A DNA stretch of 64,000 nt, from the NCBI RefSeq assembly GCF_011397635.1, contig NC_064755.1, forward strand, positions 23,511,559 to 23,575,558, read 5' to 3'. Both the position numbers and the translations under genes were made by a program. How positions within the stretch are numbered: position 1 is the first letter of the stretch; the number at the start of each line of letters is the position of its first letter. Of the stretch, positions 22,706 through 37,422 are shown one piece after another. The DNA comes from Epinephelus fuscoguttatus. Taxonomy: Eukaryota; Chordata; Actinopteri; Perciformes; Serranidae. The notes under the pieces were generated by a model. That model worked only from the letters and a program-made list of their open reading frames with translations, had not been told where the DNA came from and searched no databases.

Positions 22706-25266
22706 TCACGTAGCACCGTCTGTTGCACTAGTGCAGGTCTGTCCGATAGTTGTTGCTGAGGAGGTGAGCTCGGGGTCCGTTTCCCTGACGCAGATGACGG
22801 CATCGCCACTCACATTAATGAGACACTGAGCCTGGAGGAGGAACAAAGACAGCAAGATTATAATAACACCAATAACTGAGATCAAAGGATGCAGAGATTA
22901 GTTTATTGTGTATCATGTATAAATGGACTGTAACAGGTAAATACTTAAAGTGTGTTTGTGAGTACCTGGTTCTTGTTTGGATTTTCCATTAGCACACACT
23001 CTTTCATGCTATAGGACACCACTGCGTTGCCACCCAGGGCTGCTACATGGGCTCGAACCATCGCGAACACCTCTGCTATGAATGAATGGAGGAAGCCACT
23101 GACGCCGCCTTCCTGTAGAAAAAAAAACATACATTTCATGTGTACAGCTATGTCTACACAATAACCCAGTGGTTCTCAAACTTTTTCAAATCGGTGTACC
23201 CCCATTTGAAAAAGAGCCTATATAAAGAGGTACAATACAGTACTGCACCAACAGTGTCTGATTTAATAAACAACAACCTTGAAACTAAAAACATTGGTCT
23301 GTCTGGTCGGTCTGGGGGATGATAAGCACAGCTACGCCTGATTGCAAGTCCATGTGGTAGCGATATGTCAATCACAAGGTAGCCACGTCCCAAAGCATAC
23401 TGTACTTTATCATCTGTTTTACTTCATTTTCAAAATTAACATCATGCTGTGTTGAAGACGACTTGAAACTAGCAATTGAGAACATAAACTCATTAAGAAA
23501 ATACATGAAGGAAGAAGTCGGGTCATTTTTTCATAGTCCTTTTTACAATCAGAATCCTTTTTGCAACCAGTGGAGTCGCCCCCTGTTGGCCGTTAGAAAG
23601 AATGCACATTTATGGCACTTGAGCATCAGCTTCACTTTTCAGACCCCGAGGCTGTTCACTTATTTTGGTCTACACTTTCATATGACTCTTGGGCCTGTGC
23701 ATGTGTGCTTGCAGTCATACCTCTCGTAATGATGTTGTCTCTCTGATAAAAAACATGTTGATGATCCCAAGGTACTTTATGATGCGTGTCCCAGGGAGGA
23801 AGGAGAGCGGCGTCATCTTCACCACGGTGACCGAACTGCCCCCTAACGAGCGGTTGGAGCGCAGCGAGCGGGATCGTCCCTCAGGCACGGGACTTGATCG
23901 CTCCAAAGATGAGACTGCAGGTTGAGAGAGAGCAGGCAGAATTCCAAAAGAAGGAGATGTGAAAAGAAAACAAGAGGAGGGGAGGAGGAAAAAAAAGAGC
24001 AAAGGGAATGGAGATACCAGAAAACACTCAAAATAATGGAAAAATAAAAGCAGATATGAACTTTAAAGCAGAAAGAAATGTGGAATGTGAAATGTACGTG
24101 CAAAAAAATGCAGTCCTGTTAGCGTTTTTCACAGCAGGGGTGACGTGTGTATTTGTCTGTGAGTATGTCAGTTGTCTGTGTGTGTTAGAGACATGTGGGA
24201 CTTGACATGCAGTGGTGTGGATGTGTGGTGCCAAGACAATCACTTGGAAAGCGTGTGCTGCCATGCAGTTGAAGCAAACAGACAAGACAGTTAAACAGTG
24301 TCTGCAGACAGACAGACAGACCTGGGCACAGCTGTGTATGTTTTACAAGTGTGAATACAGCATTTGCAGTACAGTGACGTACATGAGAGAATATTTATCT
24401 GTTTGCATTTGTGAAAGAGGCTTGAGAAATGGAGACGGACAGAGAGACAGCTATGAGCTGAGCTGAGCTGGGCACATGTACACGAGCCAGAGTGTGAAAG
24501 ATGCTCCATCGTCTTACTGCAAAATTTTACCTGACGTGGCTTACATCCATCAAACCAGGAACCTTCAGAGCCACACATTAGATTGCAGTTTACTTACTGT
24601 GCACAGGACTGAAAATCATACCAGATCTTGCAGAAAAGCACCCTCACCCACTCCCCCCCACCTTGTTCTCACATTGTATGTGCTCAAATTTGTATGCGTA
24701 CAGCACATCCGCAAATCATGTCATGTCTTCTCGGCTTAAGTACATTCACTAATGCAAAGGCAGAGAAAAATCAAAAGAAATTCTTCTAGTAATTGTCATC
24801 AAAGTGTGGCAACACTTCAAAGCCTTACAGATGTAGACAAGTACAAGCACGCTGATGCAAAAAAATGTGACTTTCTATTAATTTCTCAGCATGGTTGCCG
24901 GGGCTACAGGCATTTCAAAGCCAAGCTTCTGATTGTGGATCCCTCTGAGGGGCGGTGCTTCAACGTTCACACTCTAGCTGAAAAAGCTGGTGCTTGATTT
25001 ACGATGCTCCGCCCCCCAGCGGCATGCATGGAGGGGTGTGTGTGTGTATGCGAGCACGTACGTGTATGCGTGTGTTTGTGTGTGATTGCTTGTGAAACTG
25101 TGTTCTGTATTTGTGAGTATGATCACCGGGGTGTGCTAGAGACTGTGTCCTCCTACTTGTCTTAACTGATCCTCGTCTTATGGTGTGAGCTTTCAGCCTA
25201 AGCAGCTCTAGCCAGGTGCTGCATCTGTCTGCAAAGGAACCGTAATCAACGGAGGCAGCTGGAGAG

Positions 25267-25310
<44 letters not shown>

Positions 25311-25550
25311 GCCCACACCCAAACATACACAAACGCAACAACAACGTCAACAAGAGAAAAAAAAGACACAAAAAACGAAAAGAAAAGAACAAAAGTGGAT
25401 GAGGTTCGGGAGTGGTGCAGGATAACTGTCCGAGACAAAAGGATGAAAAGTCAAAACAGGGCAGTATAGTTGTTTTGGTAGCAGGGAGAGATGGTCGAGG
25501 GGAAGGGGGCTCACCTCTGGATGACACGTTGGTACTCTCTGGGACACCTG

Positions 25551-25608
<58 letters not shown>

Positions 25609-28600
25609 CAAAGTCTACCTTTGTACTAGGCAGGGAGCGAAAAGAGCTCAGGATCAATCCCTTGCCCTTGCCACAAGGCTTACACAGCATGTGTTACTTA
25701 GCTTTCACCTCCCAATCTGTAACGCTCCATCTATAGTCAGTGCTTGCTATAGATGGAGCTAGCTGCTTGCTTTTGTCACTGTTTATTTCATGTGAACAAA
25801 AAGTAAGCCATGCTGCTTTAGGAGCATGGCGCCTCATCTAGCCAACGTCACACGGTCATCTAAGTCCACATCAAAACAGAACACACGGGGCTATGACACG
25901 TCAGCGTTTATTTACCTGGTGAACGAACCATAACCAGCTGATTTTGGCAGAGTTTTGCAGCTGGGGTGAGTAAAGAGACTGTACCTAAAGTTGTTAGTGG
26001 AGGAGATGGGCAATGTCTGTTAGTGAAGCAGGGCTGAGGAGGAGGTCGGGGAGGAATAAAAAATAAAAAACATTTTTTAAAGGCTACCTGAGATTTTGGA
26101 TGATGGCTGAATGTTGGTGGATGATGGGTCTGCACATAACTCCAAGGGAAACTGCAGCTGTTCTTCAGTCTCAATAACTCCTGAAAAGAAGCAGGTAGAA
26201 TCACTCAGGTGCTTTAGCACTCAGGCGCTTTAACAGAAATGATGCTTCTTAAATCTGCTACACTGTTTAGAGTATCGTGGTCTTAAAAGGAGAGTTCTGT
26301 TTTCCTGCTTCACTGAGACAAACTCTTAAAAGCCTTTTTATGTTTCTGCAAGCAGTTTCGTGGTTTGTTAAATATTCATATTAGCCTTATCTCGGCTCCG
26401 AAGCTGCATGACTGTGAGATCAAGTAGCAGCTCCACTCAGAGATACAGCTTTTAAATTGTCTAAAGATACAGTAGAAGACATCAATAATTGGACAAGCAA
26501 CAAAGAGGACACATTAAACCCAACTTCTAATTTACCTCCTGTTCACAAGCACCTACACTGGATGAATATAAATGTAGTTTTATACTATGGTGCAATAAAA
26601 ATGTATTAAAACCTCAGTGCTATCAAAGATGTGACTCCCTACGTTTGAGCAGAGCTACAACTGAAGACACAAATCCAGAAACTGAGCAAAGCTATGATGA
26701 AGAAATGAATGACTGCCCGCCTTTGGGGAAGCAGAAAACATTAAAAACTTCCAACAGGATCATAAATAATCTCTTGAACCTAACAGACCTCTGGTGGCGG
26801 GCTTGTCTGGCTTTTCCTGAGTCTGGTCTTTGTCAAACGTCATAGCAACCGCTGTCACTGTGACCTGGGAGGCAGACAGACAAAGGTAAAGTAACAGATA
26901 CAAGAAGCACTTTAATCTGATTGATCAGTTCTGATTTTTTTTTGCAGTTTTACAAATCAGAGGGGGCCTGAAACCACTTACCTGTATGAGTTCTTCTTCT
27001 GGCACTGCTACAGTAAAGTTGAGGTGACACAAACAGCAGGGGATCATGCAGCGCAACTTGAAGTAAAAACTCTGAAACGATCACATCAAATTGTCTTGTC
27101 ACTCAAGTACTGTTATAAACAGTGTGTAACATGCATATTAGAAGTGATAAACATGGCACCACACACGGTGTGGCTGATCAATAATGGTTTTCTTACCTTT
27201 AGCAGATTCTCACACAAGTCAGTGAAGATTTTGTTCAAGCCTTGGTTGGTGAGATTGGCATGACTCAACCTAAAGACCCTCACTGATGTAAACATCTGCA
27301 AGACAGTAACAAATACACATAGTATTGATTAACAACAAAGACAAAGGGGCTGAATCTAACTAAAATGGAAGTAGTCTCTGTCTGTCTGTTTTTCTTTTTT
27401 CTCAGCACCCGTTCATCTGATGAACTTAACCTAAAGGAATGCTGTGTTGAGTGCAAGCTCTTCAGAGCTACACAACATATTTATCAGTAGTGCGTAATGT
27501 ACACACTGTATAGTGTATGGAGAGTGGACCAAGCTGTTAAATGGCCAAACAGCATGTTGGGTACAGCTCACTCCCCATCGCTTCTTACAGTACAACCCCA
27601 ACTCCAGAAAAAGTTGGGCCACTGTAAAATGTAAATTAAAACAGAATGCAATGATTTTCAATTTTTTTTTTGACTTATGTTCAATTGAATAGAGTACAAA
27701 TATAAGATTTTCAAACTGATGAACTCATTCACATTCTGAATTGTATGCCTGCGAAATGTTACAAAAAAGTTGGGACAGAGGCAACAAAAGAAAGCTGTGA
27801 AATGTAGAAAAAACACTTAACATTCCACAAGTAAACAGGTTAATTGGTTATTGGGCCCGAGCTCATCTAACATGGACTGACACACAGTGGAAAGTGTGCT
27901 GTTGTCTGACGACTCCACATTTCAAACTGTCTCTGGAAATCATGGATGTCCTGTCGTCCCGCCTAAAGAGAAAAGGGACCATCCAGATTTTTTTCCAGCT
28001 CAAAACAGCATCTGTGATGGTATCGGGCTGTGTTAGTGCCCATGGAATGGCTAACTTGCATATCTGTAAAGACACAATGAAGACTGAATGGTACATACAA
28101 GATTTGGAGCACTATATGCTGCAAACGAGATGGCATCTTTTTCAGGGATGTCCCTGCTTATTCCAGCAACACAATGCTAAATCACTTTCTGCACTCCTTT
28201 ACAGCGTGGCTTCACAGTAAAAGAGCGTGGGTACTAGACTGGCCTCTCTGCAGTCCAGACCTGTCTCGCACTGAAAACGTGTGGCCCGTTATGGTGCCCA
28301 AAATGCAGTAATGAAGACCCTGGACTGTTGAGCAACTGAAGTCATGTATCAAGCAAGGATGGGAAAGAATTTCACTTTCAAAACTTAATGAATTAGTGTC
28401 CTCAGTTCCCAACTCTTACTGGATGTTAAAAATATAAAGTTTATGTGTTTGAGTACTAACTCTTGTCTTTGGACTGTGTTCAATTGAATATAGGTCAAAA
28501 AGAATTTGCATACCATTGTATTCTGTTTTTATGTTTTACACAGCGTCCCAACTTTTTTGGAATTGGGGTTGTGCATTCAAAAACAGATAAAGGAGGAGAG

Positions 28601-29816
28601 ACCAGCGATGTTACATCATAGCACACTCAAACATTTTAAACATGCAGTGATGTAACTTCTGGAGTGAATGCTTTTGTTCCTGGAAAAAGCCTGGTCCCAA
28701 ATGGCTAGCTGTTAGCAGATGACGCATACAACAAGTTGCTAAGGGACACAACTATGTCATGGCAGGTGTACTGCTTGGGAACCAAGGAAGTGCAGTGCTG
28801 AGTGTGAAGTTGTTTGGATGAGAGGTTCTCGAGAAAGCTGCAGCAATACCAGAGGACAAGCAATCTCCCTTTCTGAACAAGAACTGCACTAGTTTCCTAA
28901 AGGACAGTAATTTGCTATGATATGTTCAAATTGTAGTTTTGCTGGAAATGTAGATGCATCTACTGATTGAAAAAAAGCAAATACGTGCATAAAAAGGCCT
29001 CTGAAATTGTGAAGATAACGGAAGCTTTGGTGTATTATGACGAGTTACCTGAACTCCTGAAGTCCAGTTGTAAATCCCAGGCATGACCTCAGTGTTGCAG
29101 CTGTAGAAGCCTAAAACATTAAAGTGGAAACAGCAACATGGATGATGAAGCAGAGACATAATGACATTAGTTAGAGCCTCAGCCCAATCAGGAGATAACT
29201 GTTTGTGCTCAGGATGTGCAGTGCATGATGATACACTGTAATGACTGTGGAATTACTAGATAGAGGATACCTGTGGGGGTTGGAGCATCAGTAAGGAGGG
29301 AGTGGATGTCCTCCACAGCATCAGTGTCATCAATCTGTGGGAATGACTGCAAATGGTTACACTTATCCATAGACATAGTTATCTATATTTGCACATACAT
29401 GTATTTTTAATAGGTACACACCTCCAGGACAAAGGCATCCTTCTTGCCGTGGGAGAGATCCAGTTCTGACAGTTCGTCTGAGCTCTCTGAGTGCGAGCGG
29501 AAAAGTCTGGATCGTTGCCTCGGCTCAGGAATCGGGGAACCCACCACTTCTTCTGTCAGCTCCTGTAAGCAAGAGGGACACAAAACCTGAGCAAACGGGA
29601 AGGGAAAGTAAACACCAGAGCACCACAGCAGCCCACATCTGCATTGCACATCTGCCCAAACTGTAAAGCTAGTAGAAGTCTATGTTAATGACACACAACA
29701 TGCTCACACTCACTCAAGTACCCAATGAGCTGTACCATTGCACACACGCACGCACACACACACACACACACATGGCTGGTGTTAATTTAAATATGGATCT
29801 GGAAGAGTAAGAAGTG

Positions 29817-29848
<32 letters not shown>

Positions 29849-32800
29849 TGAAAACATACACAGGTGAGAGTGTGAATGGGCAGGGTAGATGGCCGTAATA
29901 CAAGTAGATTAACACAGATTCGAGTCTGCAGTGGGTTGCCCTCGAGTTGAATCTGGAGTGGGTTACACGTCTACCTGCTCGCAAACGTCCCCAGTTAAGA
30001 GCAGTTGCATAGTTAAAGTAAAAGTGGTGTAGTATTGTGATTAATAGTGAAATATTTGTCATGCTTTGCTGTGTCTCACAGCTGAAAGTTGCCGTGCTCA
30101 GTACCATGTTTATGCCGCAGAACACGTCAGGGTCCAGGGCAAATAATTTCTTTAATGACCAGAGAGAGACAAGAGGGGTAAGTTTATCATGATTCACGAA
30201 GAACAGACTATATAAGATGCATGATTACGTACATGATTTTAACACAAGAAACAAGAAAAAGAATTATACTCACAATAATGGAAAAAGATCAGCACGACAT
30301 GTATATGTTTGTGTACAAAAATCATTATGCTTACTATGTAAACTAAAACCTTATTAACTTGATATAACACCCTATGTGACAGGCACAAATCTTAAGTATT
30401 TAATAGGGCTGCACAATATATGGTTCAACCATAAACACATTGTGAAAGACTGCCATATTGTATTCATGGGTTTTTTGAGTTAGTTAAAAGAGAAAATCAG
30501 CAAAAACTGCACTTAAATTTGTTTAATACAAAAAATGACGGAATTAGGGGCGTGCCTTATCATCTCGTTCACGATAATACTGGTGTAATTTTAAATATAT
30601 GAAAAATTCACATCCTGATACTCGCAATATTTCGACTTGTTGACATATTGACGTCATGCTGTTACCCATGGCAACAACAAGCATAGCTAGAGGGCGAAAT
30701 TATTACTGACTCTGCGGTGGTTCCAAAAAGAGGAGCAGCTTCAGTAGTGTGGAATAAACTGTGGTATCCCGAATGTTTTATGAACAGCCACAGACTTCTC
30801 AGACTCTTTTTTCGTGAGTTACCGCTCAGAGGGAACTCCTTCAGCGGCTCCTCTGGCAGCAGCACATCATCTCTCCCTCTCCTTTATCGCCATGCGCACA
30901 CAGGAGTTGCTGTTGTCGAGTGAGTTTGTCATAAACCTTTGGTAATGTAAACTACCGTGACGCTCGTGGCTCAACAGAAAAAACTACAGATATGTGAATG
31001 TGCAATAGTCATCGTAGCATGACAGCCTGTCACAGGTTACAACGTGATGATTAGAGGAGAAATGGGAGAGCATAAAGGTCCAGGTGGGAAAAAAACAAAC
31101 AAACAAAAAAAAAAACTTAATCATTCAGGATTTTGCTGAAAGAGATGGAAATCGCCTGTTGATTTATAAATATAGATCCCATGGTACTTTTTTTGTATTT
31201 GGGAGCTGTTTAAATGTGTAATTCGTGGAGGAGTTTATTTTGTTGTACTACTAATATTGCAGACAGAATCCGAATCTGTCATATCGTCAAGAATATAATT
31301 TTTGCAAAATACCCTGAAATACTGTGATATGATTTTAGGGCCATATTGCCCACCCCCATCGGAAATAATATTTTCTAATTCAACAAGCAGTTTGTTGTAT
31401 TTAAGGAGTATACCAAAAGCAGCAGAAAGGCAGAACTGAGTAAACTTTACTACCTGTAAATTAATGCAACTATTACTGTCATCATATTGTGCAGCCCTAG
31501 TTTTTAATGGCCATAAACTGTAGATATTATTCCGATATCTGACTTGAAAGCCCTATGACGCAGGTAAATCAATGATATTCCATGATTTATAAGGGTAAAT
31601 GCAAAATTCCAAAACATCTGAACCATATTTAAAACATTCTGGTTGAAACATTTGTTCCAAAAGCTTTCTATTTACATTATCTATATTTTGGGATAACACC
31701 CACATGACACTCTGGCTCCTGTTGTGTAGAACACTACTAAGCAGTGAAACTCTGACATACTAGGGGAGAATTTGTAGACCTAAACACAAAGCTTATCTAC
31801 CATAGATTAATTTACTGTCCATGCATGCGTTGTGTGTCTCACCGGAGGGTTTATTTGGTAGAGCTCTTTGTTCCTGGCTATGGTGTCGTTGATCCTTTTC
31901 TGGATAGTAAGGATGTGGTGCTCATTGCTCAGGTCACCAGGAGTCTTCCCCGCAATCTGGATGCCACCTGGTGCCGGCAGGGCTGTCAGGTACACTCCTG
32001 TAGCAGACTGAACACACACACACATTTTAAGGACAGTGTTGCAGCAAACACATGTATGGCTGATGAAGTTGTTAACCTAAAATGTTGACGTACAGCCAGA
32101 CCCAAGAGCATGTTCTCTCCGATACTGATCTGTATGTGTAGGCCAAACAGAGCATTCATGCTCCGCAGCTTCAGCTTGTTCATCAGCTGCGTGTGCAGCT
32201 CGTACTCCATGAAAGGCAGCAGGTTGGAGATGGCCGTCGCGTTCACTTCACCCTGGGCCTTCTTTTTCAGACGACACAGTCTAGAAGACAATTAACACTG
32301 GCGTTAACTCACTTTGATCAATGTCTTTGATGTGGGGCTCTATTCTGGGATGTGTGTTGTTGCGCCTACAAGGGAAATATTTTCAGACAATACAGATGTG
32401 ATTGCTGAATCAAAGTGATTTTCCCCCGGCTTTTTAAAAAATTCTCCCTTATGTACTACATTCACTGCACTAAAACTTACCTATATTGGTGTATAAATTG
32501 TGTTACAGTTGCTTGAAATATTGTTGCTGGTATTGATCTTAGTGCTGAATTTCTTTATAGTCTGACACCGTGTGTTTCTTCTCAGTGTTGGCTGGTTAAC
32601 TGCGAGGTGTTTTACCTGGCTTGGATAAGGCAGCCCTTCCCAGTGACTGCTGCTTCTGATGGCAGGTCAATTGTTGTGAACAGCACATCAGGAACCTTGA
32701 AAAAAACATAACAATCACCATGACTTTCTTACACTGAACAAACACATGTTTAACTTGTAGGAGACTTTGATTGATGTAAACAAGAAAGCATATTTGAGAC

Positions 32801-35800
32801 CTTCTGACGCCTGCAGAGGTAACAGTAGGTGAGCTGCGCGGGAAAGGGCATGTTGATCTCATCATATGGGATGTGGCAGAACCCACAGCTTGGAGGAGAC
32901 GGCTCATCAAACCTGGCGAACAACACACACCATCTGGTATCAGCCTCCATAGCTCAACCCAAGCTGTGCTGACATAAACTGTACACATACACAAACAGGG
33001 ATCAGAATCAGTTTGCTCGGTCTCCGAATCATCACAAACCTGTGGTCAGTGAGTCCGATGTCTAGGCAGCCTTCACGCATATACCGAGGATTCAGGATGG
33101 CTGCTGTGCCTGATGCTGACAGGATACACACCTCCTCACTGTGTTGAGGGGAGATGGAGACAAAGAAAAGAAAAGAGGAGGATGAGAACAGGAAATTAAA
33201 TTGTATGTGTTTAAGACAACTAGTTGATAACATAAACATCAACAGTAGACGTATCAGGCAAAAAATAAAATGAAAGGGTAATATTTTTTCATATACACTA
33301 CATACCAGATGCTAGTGCTCTCACTGTACCCCACAACAGCATGGCAACCGAGAGCTTTGGCATGAGATTTGATCTCCTGGCGAATCTCCTCCCACCAGGC
33401 GTCGCGAGTCTCTGGCTCATCTGCAAAACACAAAATTCTGAATCAGACGGCTTTCACAAAAAATTGTGATTGGCTGAATTTTCTACCAAAAAACTGAAGT
33501 CTAGCTAATGATGAGTTAACACTAAACCTAAGTACCTGTTGTCAGTGTAGCATGATTTTAAAAAAGCCTAACAAGCACAAACACTAACAAATAATCTGAC
33601 AACTCTGTATCTAATCTGGTATCTAATCTGATTGCTTTGATTTACCAGAAAATAAACAGACATCAAACAGTACACTTTGTATTTTCTGATGAATACATGA
33701 ATTAAATGGTGTATCAAAGCAAGCCAAAACCAACTATCAGTTTGTGACAATGAGAATGGTGACATGAGAGTTTGAGGATGATGATGAAGGCAAAGTCAGT
33801 GGTTAGGTTACTCATGTGTGTTTTCACTGGCTTTCCTTATATGCACAGTATCTAAAAACGGATTGTCTCTCTCTTTTCTCTACGTCTCCTTTCAGTCAGT
33901 TGCACTAACAGAAAGGACACAGGTGAGAGATACAGTCACCAGCCAACTGTGGTGGTCTGACAATAGAAAGAAAATCTTACTGGCTAGTAAAAATGGAATT
34001 ACATCAAAGACTCTGTGGCTGATGTGCTTAAAGTGGTTCCTGGTTCCTACGCTGGTTACAAAGGATTTAAATTTAAAGGGATTGAGCCTTCATCATACTA
34101 AGGCTAAACCATGGGTGTGTTTCAATAGTCTCATGAGGCTTTGCTCCAATACCACCTCTGCTTTATAAACATTGTTCACAAGAGCCTAATCGTTGCCAGG
34201 TGTGAGTTTAATCTCACTCATTTGTGGATCACCGAACAAATAACACATGAGGGAAGCTACATTAGAGTATTGAGCCGCACCCCATGACTCCCTGAAAGGG
34301 CCACATGCTGACGGAGCGCCTCCCAAAAAAGAGAGAAACTTCTGGGTGAGACGGGGGGACAAATGAATGAGGGGAAAAATAAAGGGAGATCAACTGAAGA
34401 AATAAAGAATAATGACTGATGGCCAGGCATCAGGCCCACAAGGTGGATTCCTTTGAACCAGAAGCAGCATGTAACACAGGCACAGGCTCACCAACGTGCA
34501 CGCTCATGACCATGTGCACGCTCATGGGCAGAGAAGGGCCATATTCATTCACCAGAGTCCATCAAATCTACTCTAGTTTTTTAAAGTTAGAGAATACTGA
34601 GTGATATCATACTTCCTCCATTCCCCAAGCTCCTATCTTTCCCTCCATCCCCCTCATACATCCCAAATCCACTTTTTAATTTTCCTCAACTGCCACCCGT
34701 CAAATCAGTCTGCCTTCCATGCATCCATCCATCCCTCCTTCTCTCGCTCTCTCTCTCGTTCTCTCAGTATGAATACGGCCCAGTGAGTTAGGGATGCACA
34801 TGCCCGGTCAGTGGCTCTTAGTCACAGAGTAAACCTCCTAAACCTCCTCTGGTCTAGACAGGTTTGACCACAATGCTGATTCAGGAAGCGTTAGAACAGC
34901 GCTGGGACAACGTTAGGGAAGAGCTGCAGCTCTTCTGTGCAGCAAGATGAGCTGGGTGGGGGGGGGAGGCCAGGCCAGGCTGGATGGGGTGGGGTGGGGA
35001 CACAGCGCATGCTCAACTCAGCTCAGCACACACTCACACAGATTAGAGAGAGGAGAATGGCAGCTCACTGAATTCATCAAATTTTCAGCGATATACTATC
35101 CAGCTAATGTTGAATTTGTTTGTGGATATTTAGGCTTGGTGGTCCATGTTGGTTAAATGTCAGTGTTGAGTGCATGCTAAGCTAAGAGGGCACAATCTTC
35201 ACTTCACTGAGCTGCCATCGCTCCTGTGGGTGAGAGCAGTAAAAGGGGGGAAATACCTGCAGTGACACTATTCCAGTCTAGCAGTTTGTATGAGCGCGTG
35301 TTACCCAAGGCTGGGCCAGAACACACCGTTAGTACAGAAAAGAGAGAAAAAGAAAAGAAGAGACAGTCTAACAAACAAGCACAGCACAACGGCAGCACTC
35401 CACAGTCACTATGCAAAGACAGACAGCACTTCACAGTCACTATGCAAAGACAAACTATGTTCAGGCCTACTAACACAATCTCGAAAGGAGAAGACTGACG
35501 AGGAAAAGAGGAGAAAAGAGATGAGTAAACGCTACAGGTCTAGCCAAATATTTTAAAAAGGTTAAAGGAGAAGCTACGTAATACAAAAAGGAGCATGCAG
35601 TAGCAGTCTGATTCTTGTATACTTTCCGAATTTAAAAAGATGCCCTGTGGAGTTTTCTTGTAAACAGACACTCCTCTTTCTGTTAAACCCATATGGAGAA
35701 GCAGCATTGAGGATGTACTGTATGTAATGTATTGCACATGCCACCAGAGGTCAGTCTCTGCTGGTGGAAAAGGCTGAGCGGGCAAACATGGTGGCGGCCA

Positions 35801-37386
35801 ATGGTTGGGATAACGTTACAGGACTCAAACAACCGGCTAGCACTGGCAGAGAGAGACCTAGAGAAACAGCATATACTCACATCAAAATTGGTGATATATA
35901 GAGGTGGGGGAAAATCGTTACAACATAGTATCGCAGTAGTTTTATGTGGCAATATCATATCAATGCATGGACAGCAGGTATCTTTTTTTTTGTTGTATAA
36001 AATTAATATTTCAATTATATATTAAACTTTTGGTAGCCTACCAGAATGATAAAATTAATTGCTTTTTTCAGTCCACTAGATACAGTTTGCTGAAAGTGAG
36101 ATGAAAAGACTGAAATCTTAAAACAGATGTTGACAAAATTTTCCTTTGAGGACATAATTAGCAGTACAAAAAAGTAATAAATCGCAATACACAGCATATC
36201 GCAACACAGTTAAAAATCGCAGTAATATTGTAACATGACTTAAGTATCATAATAATATTGTATCGTGGTGATTCCCACCTTGGTGACTGCTGGAACAGCG
36301 GACGAACTATAATAACTATATACTGAATACCCCACTGAAATCTCAGAAGGGTATGAAAAAACAGTTGCAGTCCAAGCCTTACTGCAATTATGTTTGGTCA
36401 ATATTGAGATCACGATTAGTTAACATATTGCCTCTTGACAAAAGGCTCCTTATCCATCATCTTGGCTCTAGTCAACGAAACATGCCATAGCCTCAAATTT
36501 GATTAAGTGCCCAGCCCTATATTGTGTGTATCTCTGAGGTCTAACAAACCTTCTTCATAAAAGCCAATGTTTTATTTTAAATCTTTGCACGCTGCCCCCA
36601 CCACTGGTCGGTGTATCACATCGTCAGCCCTGTTGTTAATGTGCGTCCTTGTGCACAATACAAAGAACACAGATCGTACTTATAAATCACAGCTCCATAT
36701 TGGTCGAAAACTCCACAGGGAACCTTTAATGTTGCTCAAAAGTGGATATAGTCAAGGCATAGCAACAGTGAACAGGGCCCTTTTCAGAATGGTTTCCAAG
36801 TAAAACCTGCAAATTCAGTCAGGGAAGGCTTACACTAGTTTAGAGAGGAATACTGTAGGTTTAATCATTGAATGCCTAGACCTGTTTGCAGATTGTTAGT
36901 AAAATCCTTTTAGGGTAGCTTATTTTGGTCCACCTCTGAAAAGAACCCTGCTGATCCTAACCCAGCCAACATTTATCAGCACTACCCTCTTCCTAAATTC
37001 TCAGAAATCCTTGATCCAGAGTAGTCAAAGACCATTAAAATGAACAAAAGGAAAATTACTAAGCATGCAGAGTGGACTCCGATTGTCCAACACCTTCAAT
37101 GAGCAAGTGTCTTATTGTCATCGATATTAAACTTATTTAAAAAGTCTACAAAATACAGGAGAACACAAAGGATTTTGACACAGAGATAAGAAGCCTATTT
37201 GAAAATTCAAGAGCATATAAAAACACCACAGTAGCTCACCACAGTGCCACCTGCAGCCAACAACACTAGACAACAGAAGCAGCAGGCAACAGACTGGAGC
37301 CATGCACCACAATTGCACCTCACCTCCAGGGGGCAGCACCACAGCACACAATTGCACAGCGACCAGAGCGCGCGCGCGCACACACA

Positions 37387-37422
<36 letters not shown>

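Noticed and set aside
24999-25322. A separate minus-strand gene reading 107 residues
   Set aside because: Only the part at 25157-25258 looks like protein, and it fits as a c2cd5 exon; the rest is intron with GT repeats.
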